Origin: JAJZAM01 sp027391075
Lineage (GTDB): Bacteria > Actinomycetota > Acidimicrobiia > Acidimicrobiales > Palsa-688
Assembly: GCA_027391075.1 (NCBI GenBank)
Contig: DAHYHI010000042.1
Coordinates: 1 to 64,000, forward strand
DNA length: 64,000 bases
Reading direction: 5' to 3'
This document shows positions 26,573-36,019 of this stretch, piece by piece. Numbering within the stretch: position 1 is the first letter of the stretch; each line of letters starts with the position of its first letter. A model generated the notes under the pieces. It saw only the letters and a program-made list of their open reading frames with translations, searched no databases and was not told the origin of the DNA. The position numbers and the translations under genes were made by a program.

Positions 26573-26680
26573 GGGGTCAACGCTACCGCCCTTCCCCGCT
26601 AATGCATCCCGACCCCCGCCGGCCCCCACCGGGAACGGATGAGCGGAATGTCGGGATTAGGGGCCTAAATTGCAAAAATG

Positions 26681-26725
26681 GCGCTGGTTCCGTGAAGGAC
26701 CGAGGTCACGCCGGGGAACCAGCGC
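26681..26725. promoter_or_regulatory. inverted repeat upstream of GH2 gene
   Basis: A perfect 11-base inverted repeat (GCGCTGGTTCC / GGAACCAGCGC), with an inner GTGA / TCAC pair, in the 213-base divergent region between the MoxR-type ATPase and the glycosidase. It could be an operator or a structured leader element. Confidence 0.45.
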
Positions 26726-26785
26726 GATCGGCCCAGGTGGCCTCCCGCGGCGCCGCTCGTAGGTTGTCTCGCCCCGGAGGGCGAC

Positions 26786-28954
26786 GTGAGGACTACCGTC
26801 GCCCGGATGGATCTCGGTGGCCTCTGGCGGGTGGCCGAGTCGCGCGACGACCTCCGACGGGGCATCGCCGACGCCGATCTCGACGACTCGGGGTGGTCGA
26901 CGCACCCTGTGCCGGGCCACTGGCGGGGCGCCCCCGGGCTGGAGCACAGCGACGGACCGGTCCTCTACCGGCGCCGCTTCGAGTGTCCCCCGGCCGGGTC
27001 GGGCCCCGCCGAGACGGGCGACGGCCGGGCCTTCGTGGTCTTCGACGGGATCTTCTACCAGGGCGACGTGTGGCTCGACGGCGAGTACCTCGGCGACACC
27101 GAGGGATACTTCTTCCCTCACTCCTTCGAAGTCACCGAGGCCCTCACGGAGCGCTCCGACCACTTGCTCGCCGTCGAGGTGGCCTGTACCCGCGCCCCCG
27201 ACCGGCGGGCCAAGCGCAACCTCACCGGCGTCTTCGAGCACTGGGGCAGCATCGACGCCGATTGGAACCCGGGGGGCATATGGGCCGGGGTCCGCATCGA
27301 CCGGACCGGACCGGTGCGGATCGCCTCGCTCGGGGTGCTCTGCCGGGAGGCCAGCGAGGAGCGGGCCGTGCTCGACATCGAGGCCGCCCTCGACCGTCGA
27401 GAGCCGGGTCCGGTGCACATCGAGACGCTGGTCACCCGGGAAGGTGGCGACGAGACACGGGCGGCCCACGGCCAGGACCAGAACCTCTCGGCCGGCTCCA
27501 ACACGGTGCGCTGGAGAGTGCCGGTGGAGCGCCCCGACCTGTGGTGGCCGAGCGCGCTCGGGGGCCAGCCCCTCTACCGGGTCACCGTCAACGTGACCGA
27601 CAGTGGAAGACCCAGCGATCAGCGGTCCCTTGTGACCGGTCTGCGGCGGATCAAGCTGCGCAACTTCATCGCCACGGTCAACGGCGAGCGCCTCTTCCTG
27701 AAGGGCGCCAACCTGGGGCCGGCCCGGCGCGACATCGGGGCCGCCACCGCCGAGGAGATCACCCGCGATGTCGTCCTGGCCGCTGACGCCGGCCTGGACC
27801 TGATCCGGGTCCACGCCCACATCGCCCGGCCCGAGCTCTACGAGGAGGCCGACCGCCGCGGCATGCTGATCTGGCAGGACCTCCCCCTGCAGTGGGGATA
27901 CGCCCACGTCCGCAAGCAAGCCGTCGATCAGGCCCGCCGGGCCGTCGAGGTCCTCGGCCACCACCCCTCCATCGCCCTGTGGTGCGGGCACAACGAGCCG
28001 ATGGCCCTCGACCCCGAGGCGGGGCGGGCCACCGCGGCGTCGAGCGTGGCCCGCGTCGCCGCCGCCCAGGTCCTACCCAACTGGAACAAGACCGGGCTCG
28101 ACCGCTCCCTCCGCCGGGCCCTCGAGCGCGCCGACGGGTCCCGCAGCGTGGTCACCCACTCAGGCGTCGTCCCCCACCCCCTGTGGGGTACCGACTCGCA
28201 CTTCTACTTCGGTTGGTTGTACGGCTCCGAGCGCGACTTCCCGGCCATGATGGCCCGTTTCCCCGTGCTGGCCCGCTTCGTCAGCGAGTTCGGGGCCCAG
28301 GCCGTACCCGAGACCGCCGACTTCATGGAACCCCAACGCTGGCCGGACCTGGACTGGGCCGACCTCGAGGCCCACCACTGCTTCCAGAAGGACATCTTCG
28401 ACCAGCGCCTACCCCCCGAGCGCTACCGCTCCTTCGACGAGTGGCGCGAGGCCACGCAGAGCTACCAGTCCATCGTCCTGCGCCACCACATCGAGACGCT
28501 CAGGCGCCTCAAGTACCGGCCCACCGGCGGCTTCTGCCTGTTCCTGCTGGCCGACGCCCAGCCCGCGGTCTCCCACTCGGTACTCGATCACCTCCGGGTG
28601 CCCAAGGCGGCCTACGCCGTCGTGGCCCGGTCCTGCGCCCCGGTGATCGTGGTGGCCGACCGGCCGTCGCCCTCCTACCGGCCCGGGGAGAAGGTGAGCC
28701 TTGACGTGCACGTGGTGAGCGACCTGCGCACCCCCGTCGAGGGCGCCGTCGTCTCGGCCGCTTTGCGCTGGCCCGGCGGGAGCCGGGCGTGGCGCTTCGC
28801 CGGGGACGTGCCGGCGGACCGCTGCGTCCGGGTCGGGCGGGTCTCCACCACCCTCCCCAAGGACGCCGCGGCCGGCGAGATGTCCTTGGAGCTGTCGATG
28901 ACCTGGCCCGACGGGTCGGCGTCCAACCTCTACACCAGCCAGGTGGAGATGTGA
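26786..28954 (+). CDS. glycoside hydrolase family 2 (beta-mannosidase-like)
   Basis: 722 residues from GTG (GGAGGG four bases upstream; an ATG seven codons later is possible). Order: sugar-binding jelly roll (about 5-180, LYRRRFECP, GIFYQGDVWLDGEYLGDTEGYF), Ig-like linker (about 185-290), TIM barrel (about 295-580) and a C-terminal beta domain. The acid/base Glu is in SIALWCGHNEP and the nucleophile Glu in RFVSEFGAQAVP. There is no signal peptide, so it acts on imported oligosaccharides. Which sugar cannot be told. Confidence 0.85.
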   Translation: MRTTVARMDLGGLWRVAESRDDLRRGIADADLDDSGWSTHPVPGHWRGAPGLEHSDGPVLYRRRFECPPAGSGPAETGDGRAFVVFDGIFYQGDVWLDGEYLGDTEGYFFPHSFEVTEALTERSDHLLAVEVACTRAPDRRAKRNLTGVFEHWGSIDADWNPGGIWAGVRIDRTGPVRIASLGVLCREASEERAVLDIEAALDRREPGPVHIETLVTREGGDETRAAHGQDQNLSAGSNTVRWRVPVERPDLWWPSALGGQPLYRVTVNVTDSGRPSDQRSLVTGLRRIKLRNFIATVNGERLFLKGANLGPARRDIGAATAEEITRDVVLAADAGLDLIRVHAHIARPELYEEADRRGMLIWQDLPLQWGYAHVRKQAVDQARRAVEVLGHHPSIALWCGHNEPMALDPEAGRATAASSVARVAAAQVLPNWNKTGLDRSLRRALERADGSRSVVTHSGVVPHPLWGTDSHFYFGWLYGSERDFPAMMARFPVLARFVSEFGAQAVPETADFMEPQRWPDLDWADLEAHHCFQKDIFDQRLPPERYRSFDEWREATQSYQSIVLRHHIETLRRLKYRPTGGFCLFLLADAQPAVSHSVLDHLRVPKAAYAVVARSCAPVIVVADRPSPSYRPGEKVSLDVHVVSDLRTPVEGAVVSAALRWPGGSRAWRFAGDVPADRCVRVGRVSTTLPKDAAAGEMSLELSMTWPDGSASNLYTSQVEM

Positions 28955-29016
28955 GTAGGCAGGGGAAGAGAGGGCTCGCTCGTGCCGTTGCGAAATTCTG
29001 ACCGGGAGGACCCGAC

Positions 29017-29163
29017 GTGAACAGCCCCATCGAAACCGAGTCGGGACCGCCTCCGAGCGGTCTGGGCCACACCAGCCTCGGGGACTGGTACGACCAGCCC
29101 CTGTTCCCGCCGGGCCACGGTCGCCTGGAAGGGACACTCCTCCCCTGCCGCTGGCGGCCCTGA
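29017..29163 (+). CDS. small protein coupled to the SCP2-like gene
   Basis: 48 residues from a GTG with GGGAGG eight bases upstream; its TGA overlaps the ATG of the next gene (TGATG). The sequence includes LGDWYDQPLFPPGHGRLEG. No known family; coupling and ribosome site argue it is real. Confidence 0.5.
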   Translation: MNSPIETESGPPPSGLGHTSLGDWYDQPLFPPGHGRLEGTLLPCRWRP

Positions 29164-29573
29164 TGGCGCGCTTCTTGTCACCTGAGTGGTTCGAGGATCT
29201 GCAGCGCGCCGCGAAGCCCACCGGTCCCGCCGGTGACGACCCGGCGGCGACGGGCAGCACGGTGGTCGAGCAGGTGGTCCGCGCCACTCCCGACGGCGAC
29301 GTCGTCTACCGGATCGAGGTGAGCGCCGGTCGGGCCCGACTGGTCTGGCCCGTGGCCGGCGACGCCCCGCCACCCGATCTGCGTATCACCACCGACTGGT
29401 CCACCGCCGTGGCCCTGGCCCGCGGCGACGTGTCGACCCAGGGAGCGCTCATGCAGGGCCTGCTCCGCTTCAGCGGCCGCCCCGAACGCCTCGGCCTGAG
29501 CGCCGAGGCCCTCGCCGGTATGGACCCGGTACCCGGCCGGGTGAGGAGCGAGACGACCTACGGCGAGGCGTGA
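29163..29573 (+). CDS. SCP2-like sterol/lipid-carrier domain protein
   Basis: 136 residues, one SCP2-like fold: VVYRIEVSAGRARLVWPVAGDAPPPDLRITTDWSTAVALARGDVSTQGALMQGLLRFSG. These small proteins bind lipids or acyl-CoA in a hydrophobic tunnel and are abundant in actinobacteria. It is coupled to a 48-residue protein upstream. Confidence 0.7.
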   Translation: MARFLSPEWFEDLQRAAKPTGPAGDDPAATGSTVVEQVVRATPDGDVVYRIEVSAGRARLVWPVAGDAPPPDLRITTDWSTAVALARGDVSTQGALMQGLLRFSGRPERLGLSAEALAGMDPVPGRVRSETTYGEA

Positions 29574-29661
29574 GCGGCCCGCGTAAGTTCCCATTGGCCC
29601 TACATCGGCGGCCCGTCGGCGGCTAAGTTTGGCCGCTACACCGACCACGGAGGTAGTGATC

Positions 29662-29880
29662 GTGACGCTGTCGGAAGTGATCGACGACCAGTTCCTGGCC
29701 CGTTACCGGGCCCTTCTCGACGCCGAGGACGAGGCCTTCGACGAGCTCGAGCACGCGTTCGAAGATGGCGACAGGGAGCACTTCGACGCCGACCTGTGCG
29801 CCTGGCGCAACGCCGTGGAGCGCAAGCTCAGCTACCTGCACCGCCTCGGCGTGGTTCAGCCCCCGACCATTTCGGCCTGA
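29662..29880 (+). CDS. small acidic helical protein
   Basis: 72 residues from a GTG with GGAGG eight bases upstream. Two predicted helices rich in Glu/Asp (LLDAEDEAFDELEHAFEDGDREHFDADLCAW and AVERKLSYLHRLG). Family not recognised. Monocistronic in front of mdh. Confidence 0.55.
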   Translation: MTLSEVIDDQFLARYRALLDAEDEAFDELEHAFEDGDREHFDADLCAWRNAVERKLSYLHRLGVVQPPTISA

Positions 29881-30065
29881 CCACCGCCGCCGGCGTCACC
29901 GGCGCTGCGGGCGACTCCGCGGTCCGGTAGCCGCCCCCGGGGCCATCGGCCCCTGACCGGCCCAGGTTTGTGGCCCGGCTGGCTGCGCGCCTCGCGCCAG
30001 GCCTATCGTCGCTGACCGTTCCCCACAGTGGCGAGGGCCACCTGCTCCATGGAGGCTTGAATCGG

Positions 30066-31058
30066 ATGTCTGCTTCACCTGTCAGGGTCGCTGTGACCGG
30101 GGCGGCCGGTGCCATCGGCTACAGCCTCCTCTTCCGGGTCGCCAGCGGCGCCCTCCTCGGCCCCGACCAGCCGGTGATCCTGCAGCTGCTGGAGATCACC
30201 CCCGCCCTTGGCGCTCTGCAGGGCGTCGTCATGGAGCTCGACGACTGCGCCTTCCCGCTGCTGGCCGGCGTGGTCAGCAGTGACGACGCCAACGTGGCCT
30301 TCGGCGACGCCAACATCGCCCTGCTGGTGGGGGCCCGACCCCGCAGCAAGGGAATGGAGCGCAAGGACCTCCTCGAGGCCAACGGCGCCATCTTCACGGT
30401 GCAGGGCAAGGCCCTCTCCGACAACGCCGCCCCCGACATCAAGGTGCTGGTCGTGGGCAACCCGGCCAACACCAACGCGCTGATCGCCATGAACAACGCG
30501 CCGAGCATTCCCAACGAGCGTTTCACCGCCATGACCCGCCTCGACCAGAACCGGGCCAAAGCCCAGCTGGCCGCCAAGTCGGGCCGGCCGGTTGGCGACG
30601 TGAGCCACATGACCATCTGGGGCAACCACTCGGCGACGCAGTACCCCGACATCTACCGGGCCCGTATCGGCGGTCAACCGGCCCACGAGGTCATCGCCGA
30701 CGACGCCTGGGTGTCCGACACTTTCATCCCCGCCGTCCAACAACGCGGCGCGGCCATCATCGAGGCTCGGGGGGCTTCGAGCGCCGCCTCGGCGGCCAGC
30801 GCCGCCATCGACCACGTGCACGACTGGGTGCTGGGCACCGGCGACGATGACTGGGTCTCGATGGCCGTTCCCTCCGACGGCTCCTACGGGGTCCCCGAGG
30901 GGCTCATCTCGTCGTTCCCCGTGACGACCTCGGGGGGCTCCTACTCGATCGTGGGGGGCCTGGAGGTAGATGACTTCTCCCGCCGGCGCATCGACAAGTC
31001 GGTCGCCGAACTGGCCGAGGAGCGCGACGCCGTCCGAGAGCTCGGCCTGATCGGCTGA
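30066..31058 (+). CDS. mdh: malate dehydrogenase
   Basis: 330 residues from ATG. Rossmann motif VAVTGAAGAIGYSLLFRVASG, the active-site MTIWGNHSATQYPD with the catalytic His, substrate Arg in ARPRSKGMERKDLL, and VVGNPANTNALIA. It is the group II (cytosolic-type) NAD enzyme of the TCA cycle, facing isocitrate dehydrogenase across a shared terminator. Confidence 0.95.
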   Translation: MSASPVRVAVTGAAGAIGYSLLFRVASGALLGPDQPVILQLLEITPALGALQGVVMELDDCAFPLLAGVVSSDDANVAFGDANIALLVGARPRSKGMERKDLLEANGAIFTVQGKALSDNAAPDIKVLVVGNPANTNALIAMNNAPSIPNERFTAMTRLDQNRAKAQLAAKSGRPVGDVSHMTIWGNHSATQYPDIYRARIGGQPAHEVIADDAWVSDTFIPAVQQRGAAIIEARGASSAASAASAAIDHVHDWVLGTGDDDWVSMAVPSDGSYGVPEGLISSFPVTTSGGSYSIVGGLEVDDFSRRRIDKSVAELAEERDAVRELGLIG

Positions 31059-31095
31059 GTCACGCCGAGCCGGGCCGGCTGCGGGCCCGGCCCGC

Positions 31096-31169
31096 TCGAC
31101 TGCTGAGTGGACCGGGTGAGCGCCTCACCGACTCGACGGCTGAGCGGACCGGGTGAGCGCTTCACCCGG
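31096..31169. repeat. imperfect 37-base tandem repeat between mdh and icd
   Basis: Two adjacent 37-base units with the shared core GGACCGGGTGAGCGC, at 31096-31132 and 31133-31169, with a few substitutions between them. The second unit overlaps the terminator hairpin. Confidence 0.6.
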
Positions 31170-31174
31170 TCCGC
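31144..31174. terminator. bidirectional terminator-like hairpin
   Basis: A perfect 13-base inverted repeat (GCGGACCGGGTGA / TCACCCGGTCCGC, 5-base loop) midway between the convergent mdh and icd genes. There is no strong T-tract. Confidence 0.6.
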
Positions 31175-31189
31175 CCCACCAGCCAACGG

Positions 31190-32386
31190 TCACAGGCGGT
31201 CGACCACCGCCGACGCGAACTCCGACGTCTTGACCTCCGTCGCCCCGTCCATCTGGCGGGCGAAGTCGTAGGTGACGACCTTGTCGGCGATGGTGGCCTC
31301 GAGGGCCTTGACGATGTCGTCAGCGGCGTCCTGCCAGCCCAGATGCTCGAACATCATCACCCCGGAGAGCAGCACCGAGCCGGGGTTCACCTTGTCCTGG
31401 CCCGCGTACTTCGGTGCGGTTCCGTGGGTGGCCTCGAAGATGCCGTGGCCGGTGACGTAGTTGATGTTGGCCCCGGGCGCGATGCCGATCCCGCCCACCT
31501 GGGCGGCGAGGGCGTCGGAGAGGTAGTCGCCGTTCAGGTTGGTGGTGGCGATCACATCGAACTCGTCGGGACGGGTGAGGACCTGCTGCAGGGTGATGTC
31601 GGCAATGTTGTCCTTGACCAGGATCTTGTCGCCGGGCTGGCCCCCGCAGTCGTCCCAGCCCACGGCCACCTCGGAGAACTCCTCCTTGACCAGGTCGTAG
31701 CCCCAGTTGCGGAAAGCGCCCTCGGTGAACTTCTGGATGTTGCCCTTGTGGACCAGCGTCACGGACTTGCGGTCGTGGGACAGCGCGTAGTTGAGCGCGG
31801 CACGGATCAGACGCTTCGACCCGGTCTCCGATATCGGCTTGATACCCACGCCGCTGTCGGCCCGGATGTCCCAGCCGAACTCGTCGTGGAGCATCTGGAT
31901 CATCCGCTTGGCCTCGTCGGTGCCCTCCTGGACCTCGAGACCGGCGTAGATGTCCTCGGTGTTCTCCCGGAAGATCACCATGTCGACCAGGTCGGGGCGC
32001 TTCACCGGCGAAGGCACACCCTGGAACCAGCGGACCGGGCGGAGGCAGACGTACAGGTCGAGGATCTGGCGCAGCGCCACGTTGAGCGAGCGGAACCCGC
32101 CGCCGATCGGGGTGGTGAGGGGGCCCTTGATGCCGATCAGGTACTCACGGAAGACGTCGATGGTCTCCTGGGGCAGCCAGTCCCCGGTCTCGTTGAACGC
32201 CTTCTCACCGGCCAGGACCTCTTTCCAGGAGATGGTCCTCCCGTACTTCTCGGCCGCCGCGTCGAGCACCAGCTTGGCCGCCGGCCATATGTCGACCCCG
32301 GTGCCGTCGCCCTCGATGAAGGGGATGATCGGCTCATCGGGCACGGACAGGGTGCCGTCCGGCAGCATGGTGATCTTTTCGGCCAT
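31190..32386 (-). CDS. icd: NADP-dependent isocitrate dehydrogenase
   Basis: 398 residues from ATG. Bacterial homodimeric type: IPFIEGDGTGVDIWPAA at the N-terminus, the phosphorylatable-Ser loop region TPIGGGFRSLNVALRQ, RENTEDIYAGLE, LVHKGNIQKFTEGAFRNWGYDL, the NADP region ANINYVTGHGIFEATHGTAPKYAGQDKVNPGSVLLSG. It oxidatively decarboxylates isocitrate in the TCA cycle and marks the left border of the injection-system locus. Confidence 0.95.
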   Translation of the reverse strand: MAEKITMLPDGTLSVPDEPIIPFIEGDGTGVDIWPAAKLVLDAAAEKYGRTISWKEVLAGEKAFNETGDWLPQETIDVFREYLIGIKGPLTTPIGGGFRSLNVALRQILDLYVCLRPVRWFQGVPSPVKRPDLVDMVIFRENTEDIYAGLEVQEGTDEAKRMIQMLHDEFGWDIRADSGVGIKPISETGSKRLIRAALNYALSHDRKSVTLVHKGNIQKFTEGAFRNWGYDLVKEEFSEVAVGWDDCGGQPGDKILVKDNIADITLQQVLTRPDEFDVIATTNLNGDYLSDALAAQVGGIGIAPGANINYVTGHGIFEATHGTAPKYAGQDKVNPGSVLLSGVMMFEHLGWQDAADDIVKALEATIADKVVTYDFARQMDGATEVKTSEFASAVVDRL

Positions 32387-32614
32387 GGATGCTCCTTGAC
32401 TGGACCCTCGGAGTCGGTTCGACCTCGGGGGAGGTCTCTCAGAGGGGCTCGGGTTCGACTGAGTACTCGACGGGGGGCGCCGACCAGGTCGGTGGCCCAC
32501 AGGTCGCCCAACACTACCGGCGGGCGCGGGCCGCCGGCCAAAGGCCCCGCCCGGGGGGGCTGGACCCCGGGGCCGCTGAGGGTCCGTTCACCCGGACCGG
32601 CACGGGGCGGGCGG

Positions 32615-34528
32615 TCAGGGGCCTTCCGCGCGGAACAGCACCGAGCCCGAGCGGCCCGGCTCGGCGGTCCCGGGCACCACGAGGAACGGGGCGCTGGCCG
32701 TGGCCGGATTTCCCTGAACCGTGGCCTTCGCCTGACGGGGGCCCAGGATGTCGGGACGCAGAATGGATATGCGACGAGGAGGCAGGTTGCCGTGGCTGTC
32801 CGCGGTCTCGGTGAAACGTCCCGACCCCTGCGACCACGCCACCGTCACATTGCCCCCGGGCGGGAAGCCGGCACCAGTGATCTCCACGATCGTCCCGGGG
32901 TCGCCGACGGTGGGGACCAACACGATGGTCGGGCGGTACGTGCTGCCCGGCGAAGCCGGCTTGGTGGTGGAGGTGGTGGTCGCGGCCGAGGCGGGGGGAG
33001 TCGTGGGCAGCGGAGGGGGAGGCTGGCCGGGTGGGGCCACCCCGACGGCGATGGAGGCGCGGGCGCTGGCGCTGGCCTGCAGATAGGCCGTCGTGCCCGG
33101 CCCGTTCACCGCCCCGAGACCTCCGGGGGCGGGGGGCAGCGAGTTGGCCGCGGCGTCGGTCTCGGTCACGGTCACGACGTAGCTGCCGGCCACCCCGAAG
33201 GTGTGGGTGACCGTCGGCCCCGACGTCGAGGCCGTCGTGCCGTCCCCGAAGTTCCACGCGAACCCGGTGATGCTGCCGTAGGCGACCGACGACGGCGACG
33301 CGTCAAGGGTCAGCGGAACGCCGGCCGTCCCTGATGCCGGGGCAAGGGCCGCCGCCGGCGCCTGGTCGGGCGTCACCGCGATGTTCCGGGGACCGACAGG
33401 ACGCGACGTGCCGAGCGAGATACTCGCCGGGCCGACGGACATGGTGGAGGTGGATATCGGGTAGACCAGGTCGGCTGCCGCCCCCGTCAACGGGGATACG
33501 CTCTGGCCGGCAGCCAGGAGGGTTCCCCCGTCGGGAAGCAGGGCCAGGCCGACCAGACCGCCCTGGCCGTTGGGATCAGCTGTCAGCGGCACCGTCACCA
33601 CGCCGGAGCCGGCGCTGCCCCCTATGGCCAGGCTCTCGACCCACGAGGGCGACCCGGGCCCCCCGGTGCCGCCGACGTAGGCGGTCCCTCCGTCGCGGCT
33701 GACGGCGATGCTGTCGGCGTAGAGGAGAGCGCCGATGGTCACGAACCAGTCGGTCGTCGAGTTGGCCCCCAAGGGCAGTGCCAGTCGGTAGGTGACCCCC
33801 TCGTCGGAGTTCTGGGCGGCCACCACCACTTCCCCCCCGCCAGGCTCGACGGCCAGATCGCGAATTTCGAACGACGACTCACCGGACCAGTAGCTCGCAG
33901 CACCGCCGGTCACCGCCAGCGAGGCCAGGTAACCGCCCAACCCGACGTTGCACCCGGCGACGAGGGTCGACCCGTCGGGGGTCACGGCGAGGGAATCGCA
34001 GGTGCTCACCGCGCCGGGGACGGCCACCGAGCCGATCACCGTCGACGTGGGGGGCGCCGGTCCGAGGACGAGCGAGTAGACGGTGCCCCCCGACGAGACG
34101 CCGAAGGCCCGCATGGGGTCGAGAGGATCCATGGCGTAGGCGACCGGCGCGATACCGCTGATGAACCCTGCCGGCGCGCCACTTGGCACCTCGAAGATGC
34201 TGACGTAGGGCGGCAGGTAGGCCACCGTCGACGGTCTGATCACCGTCGCCACCCCGAGAGTGGCCGTCGTGTTGAGCGCGGTCGCCCCCACGGTGGACGC
34301 CCCGCCCGTGTTGATCACACTGGCCGGCGGGGATCCCAGGGCATTGGCGGGGAGGGCCAGCTCGCCCGCGCCGTTGGTCACGTAGACGCCGTAGGCCGCC
34401 CCGACCGTCCCGGCCGTCGCCCGACCGGAGCGGTCGAGGACCACCGGCAGCAGCGAGCACACCAGGGCGGTCGCGCCCAGCGCGACGACCCAGCGCCTCG
34501 AAGGCCGGCCCGCGACCCGGGGGATCAA
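32615..34528 (-). CDS. exported beta-propeller / PKD / IPT-TIG surface protein
   Basis: 637 residues from a TTG that overlaps the preceding stop (TTGA). A signal peptide or anchor (RRWVVALGATALVCSLLPVVL) is followed by a seven-blade-like propeller of repeats with VTPDGSTLVAG and VSRDGGTAYVGG motifs (about 40-390), a PKD domain (ITGFAWNFGDGTTASTSGPTV, about 415-480), a Pro/Thr linker, and an IPT/TIG-like domain (IVEITGAGFPPGGNVTVAW). Such domains bind proteins or sugars outside the cell. Last gene of the eCIS operon, coupled to the membrane protein upstream. Confidence 0.7.
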   Translation of the reverse strand: MIPRVAGRPSRRWVVALGATALVCSLLPVVLDRSGRATAGTVGAAYGVYVTNGAGELALPANALGSPPASVINTGGASTVGATALNTTATLGVATVIRPSTVAYLPPYVSIFEVPSGAPAGFISGIAPVAYAMDPLDPMRAFGVSSGGTVYSLVLGPAPPTSTVIGSVAVPGAVSTCDSLAVTPDGSTLVAGCNVGLGGYLASLAVTGGAASYWSGESSFEIRDLAVEPGGGEVVVAAQNSDEGVTYRLALPLGANSTTDWFVTIGALLYADSIAVSRDGGTAYVGGTGGPGSPSWVESLAIGGSAGSGVVTVPLTADPNGQGGLVGLALLPDGGTLLAAGQSVSPLTGAAADLVYPISTSTMSVGPASISLGTSRPVGPRNIAVTPDQAPAAALAPASGTAGVPLTLDASPSSVAYGSITGFAWNFGDGTTASTSGPTVTHTFGVAGSYVVTVTETDAAANSLPPAPGGLGAVNGPGTTAYLQASASARASIAVGVAPPGQPPPPLPTTPPASAATTTSTTKPASPGSTYRPTIVLVPTVGDPGTIVEITGAGFPPGGNVTVAWSQGSGRFTETADSHGNLPPRRISILRPDILGPRQAKATVQGNPATASAPFLVVPGTAEPGRSGSVLFRAEGP

Positions 34529-35787
34529 GTGCTTCTCACCAGGTTCCCGGCGTAGTAGACCCCGGGGTGGCACGCGGCGCTGCAGCCCGAGACGGTCATG
34601 ACCATCTTGTCCCCGCTGTTGAACACCGTCGGCGAGACCCAGTGGTAGTCGAGGTCGCGGAAGTCGGCCATCGACCACTGCATCAGGACGGTGCCGTTCC
34701 GGGAGAAGGTGAGCGTGCCGTTGTCACCGCCGGCGTTCTGGATCAGCATGTCGGTGACCTGCAGGGTGCGCCCAGCCGGCACGGTGTAGATCGTCAGGGT
34801 GCTGTTGCCCGACGCCACGCTCGAACCGTCGACGGTGACCGCCGCCGAAGCGGTCCCCGTCGAGGGTCCCACGGCCGATGACGAGCCGGCGGTGGACGGG
34901 CTGGTCGAGGTGCCCGCTCCCGAAGATCCCCCACCGGCGGACGACCCGTTGCCGCCTCCCGAGCCGCTCCCCGACTGCCCCGTCGGCAGGCCGGCGGCCG
35001 CCAGGGACTGGTTGGCGGCGTCCTTGGCGGTGGAGCGGACCGCGGGCTTGACCAGCACGAACCAGAGGAGCACGGCGAGGGCTGTCAGCGCCACGACCGC
35101 GGCGGCCAGAGCCGTCGCCCAGCGGGGCAGCAACGGCCCCTGCACGAACGTCCCGTCGGTGCCGAGCTGGGCCGGGTGGGACCCGCCGCGACCGGCCAGC
35201 GACAGCTTGTAGGGCCGGGTCCGGGAAGGGCCTTTCCAGAATGTCCGGACGGGGTGGATGCGGACACGGACGAACTCGGCTCCGCCAGGGGGCACCGACA
35301 CCACCGCCGGCCTGAACGCGAACCTGAGCTCCGCGCTCGGGTCGGTCCCGGAGAGCTCGGCCTCGTAGGCGATGTTGGACCGGTTGTCCAGGGCCAGCCG
35401 GGCCAAGCCGGCCCGCCGCCCCTGCACGACACGGGGCAGCAGCTCCATGGTCACGTCGCTGAAGGGAGCGATATCGAGGGTCCCCTCCTCGGCGGCGCTG
35501 CCTTCGGCGTCCTCCGAGGAGATGGCCTTGACCCCGAACGCCACGACCCCGGCCGGCACCACCGAGGTCCTCGGGGGGGCGATGATGACGTTGACCGTTC
35601 CGGTGGCCTCGGGGAAGAGGGAGAGTGATTCGGGCGCGAAGGTCACCCACGGCGCCGCCGGGCCGAGCGCTTCGAAGGTGAAGCGGTCGACCACATCTGC
35701 GTTGTTGCGAACCGTGACCGCAGTGGTCAGGGTCTTGCCCGGCTCGACCGCCAGCACCGTACCGGCCAGCTGGATCTGCGCCCCCAT
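34525..35787 (-). CDS. Ig-like single-pass membrane protein of the eCIS locus (paralogue A)
   Basis: 420 residues. There is no signal peptide: two Ig/MSP-like beta domains (about 1-205, with SLSLFPEATGTVNVIIAPPR and LLPRVVQGRRAGLARLALDN) precede one membrane helix (about 224-246), a Gly/Ser/Thr linker and a C-terminal beta domain (about 315-420) with a Cys pair (SGCSAACHPG). Topology by eye: N-terminus in, C-terminus out. The same layout and the motif PRW...LVKPAVxST recur in the protein at 61665-63002. Such proteins are often annotated 'hydrolytic protein' in Streptomyces, with no catalytic residues visible here. GGAGG lies before the ATG. Confidence 0.7.
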   Translation of the reverse strand: MGAQIQLAGTVLAVEPGKTLTTAVTVRNNADVVDRFTFEALGPAAPWVTFAPESLSLFPEATGTVNVIIAPPRTSVVPAGVVAFGVKAISSEDAEGSAAEEGTLDIAPFSDVTMELLPRVVQGRRAGLARLALDNRSNIAYEAELSGTDPSAELRFAFRPAVVSVPPGGAEFVRVRIHPVRTFWKGPSRTRPYKLSLAGRGGSHPAQLGTDGTFVQGPLLPRWATALAAAVVALTALAVLLWFVLVKPAVRSTAKDAANQSLAAAGLPTGQSGSGSGGGNGSSAGGGSSGAGTSTSPSTAGSSSAVGPSTGTASAAVTVDGSSVASGNSTLTIYTVPAGRTLQVTDMLIQNAGGDNGTLTFSRNGTVLMQWSMADFRDLDYHWVSPTVFNSGDKMVMTVSGCSAACHPGVYYAGNLVRST

Positions 35788-35929
35788 CGAACCTCCATGT
35801 CAGAACGATCAGAAGACGACGATGACACTCCGAGCGGCCGCCCGGCGACTGGACGGCCAACAAATAGCCGTTCGTCCACCACTCCGGTCGCCTCGGTGAG
35901 CACCGTCGGTGGCCACCCCGGTCGTTGGC

Positions 35930-35962
35930 GCGCCGGGGGCTGGGTCCCCGGGTCCCCGGCGC
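35930..35962. repeat. GC inverted repeat between two membrane-protein genes
   Basis: Nine-base arms (GCGCCGGGG / CCCCGGCGC) with a GC-rich loop in the 232-base gap downstream of the zinc-ribbon protein. It may act as a terminator or RNA-processing hairpin. The rest of the gap shows no gene. Confidence 0.35.
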
Positions 35963-36019
35963 CCCGGGTGGAGAGCACGCCGGGTGCCAGGACAGGAGTT
36001 GACCGGCGACCGGCCCCGG

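Noticed and set aside
24914..26602. 562-codon plus-strand frame across the VWA and MoxR-type genes
   Set aside because: Spans two well-supported minus-strand genes and shows no domain; antisense shadow.
31343..33334. 663-codon plus-strand frame across icd and the propeller gene
   Set aside because: Antisense to isocitrate dehydrogenase; composition typical of a shadow.
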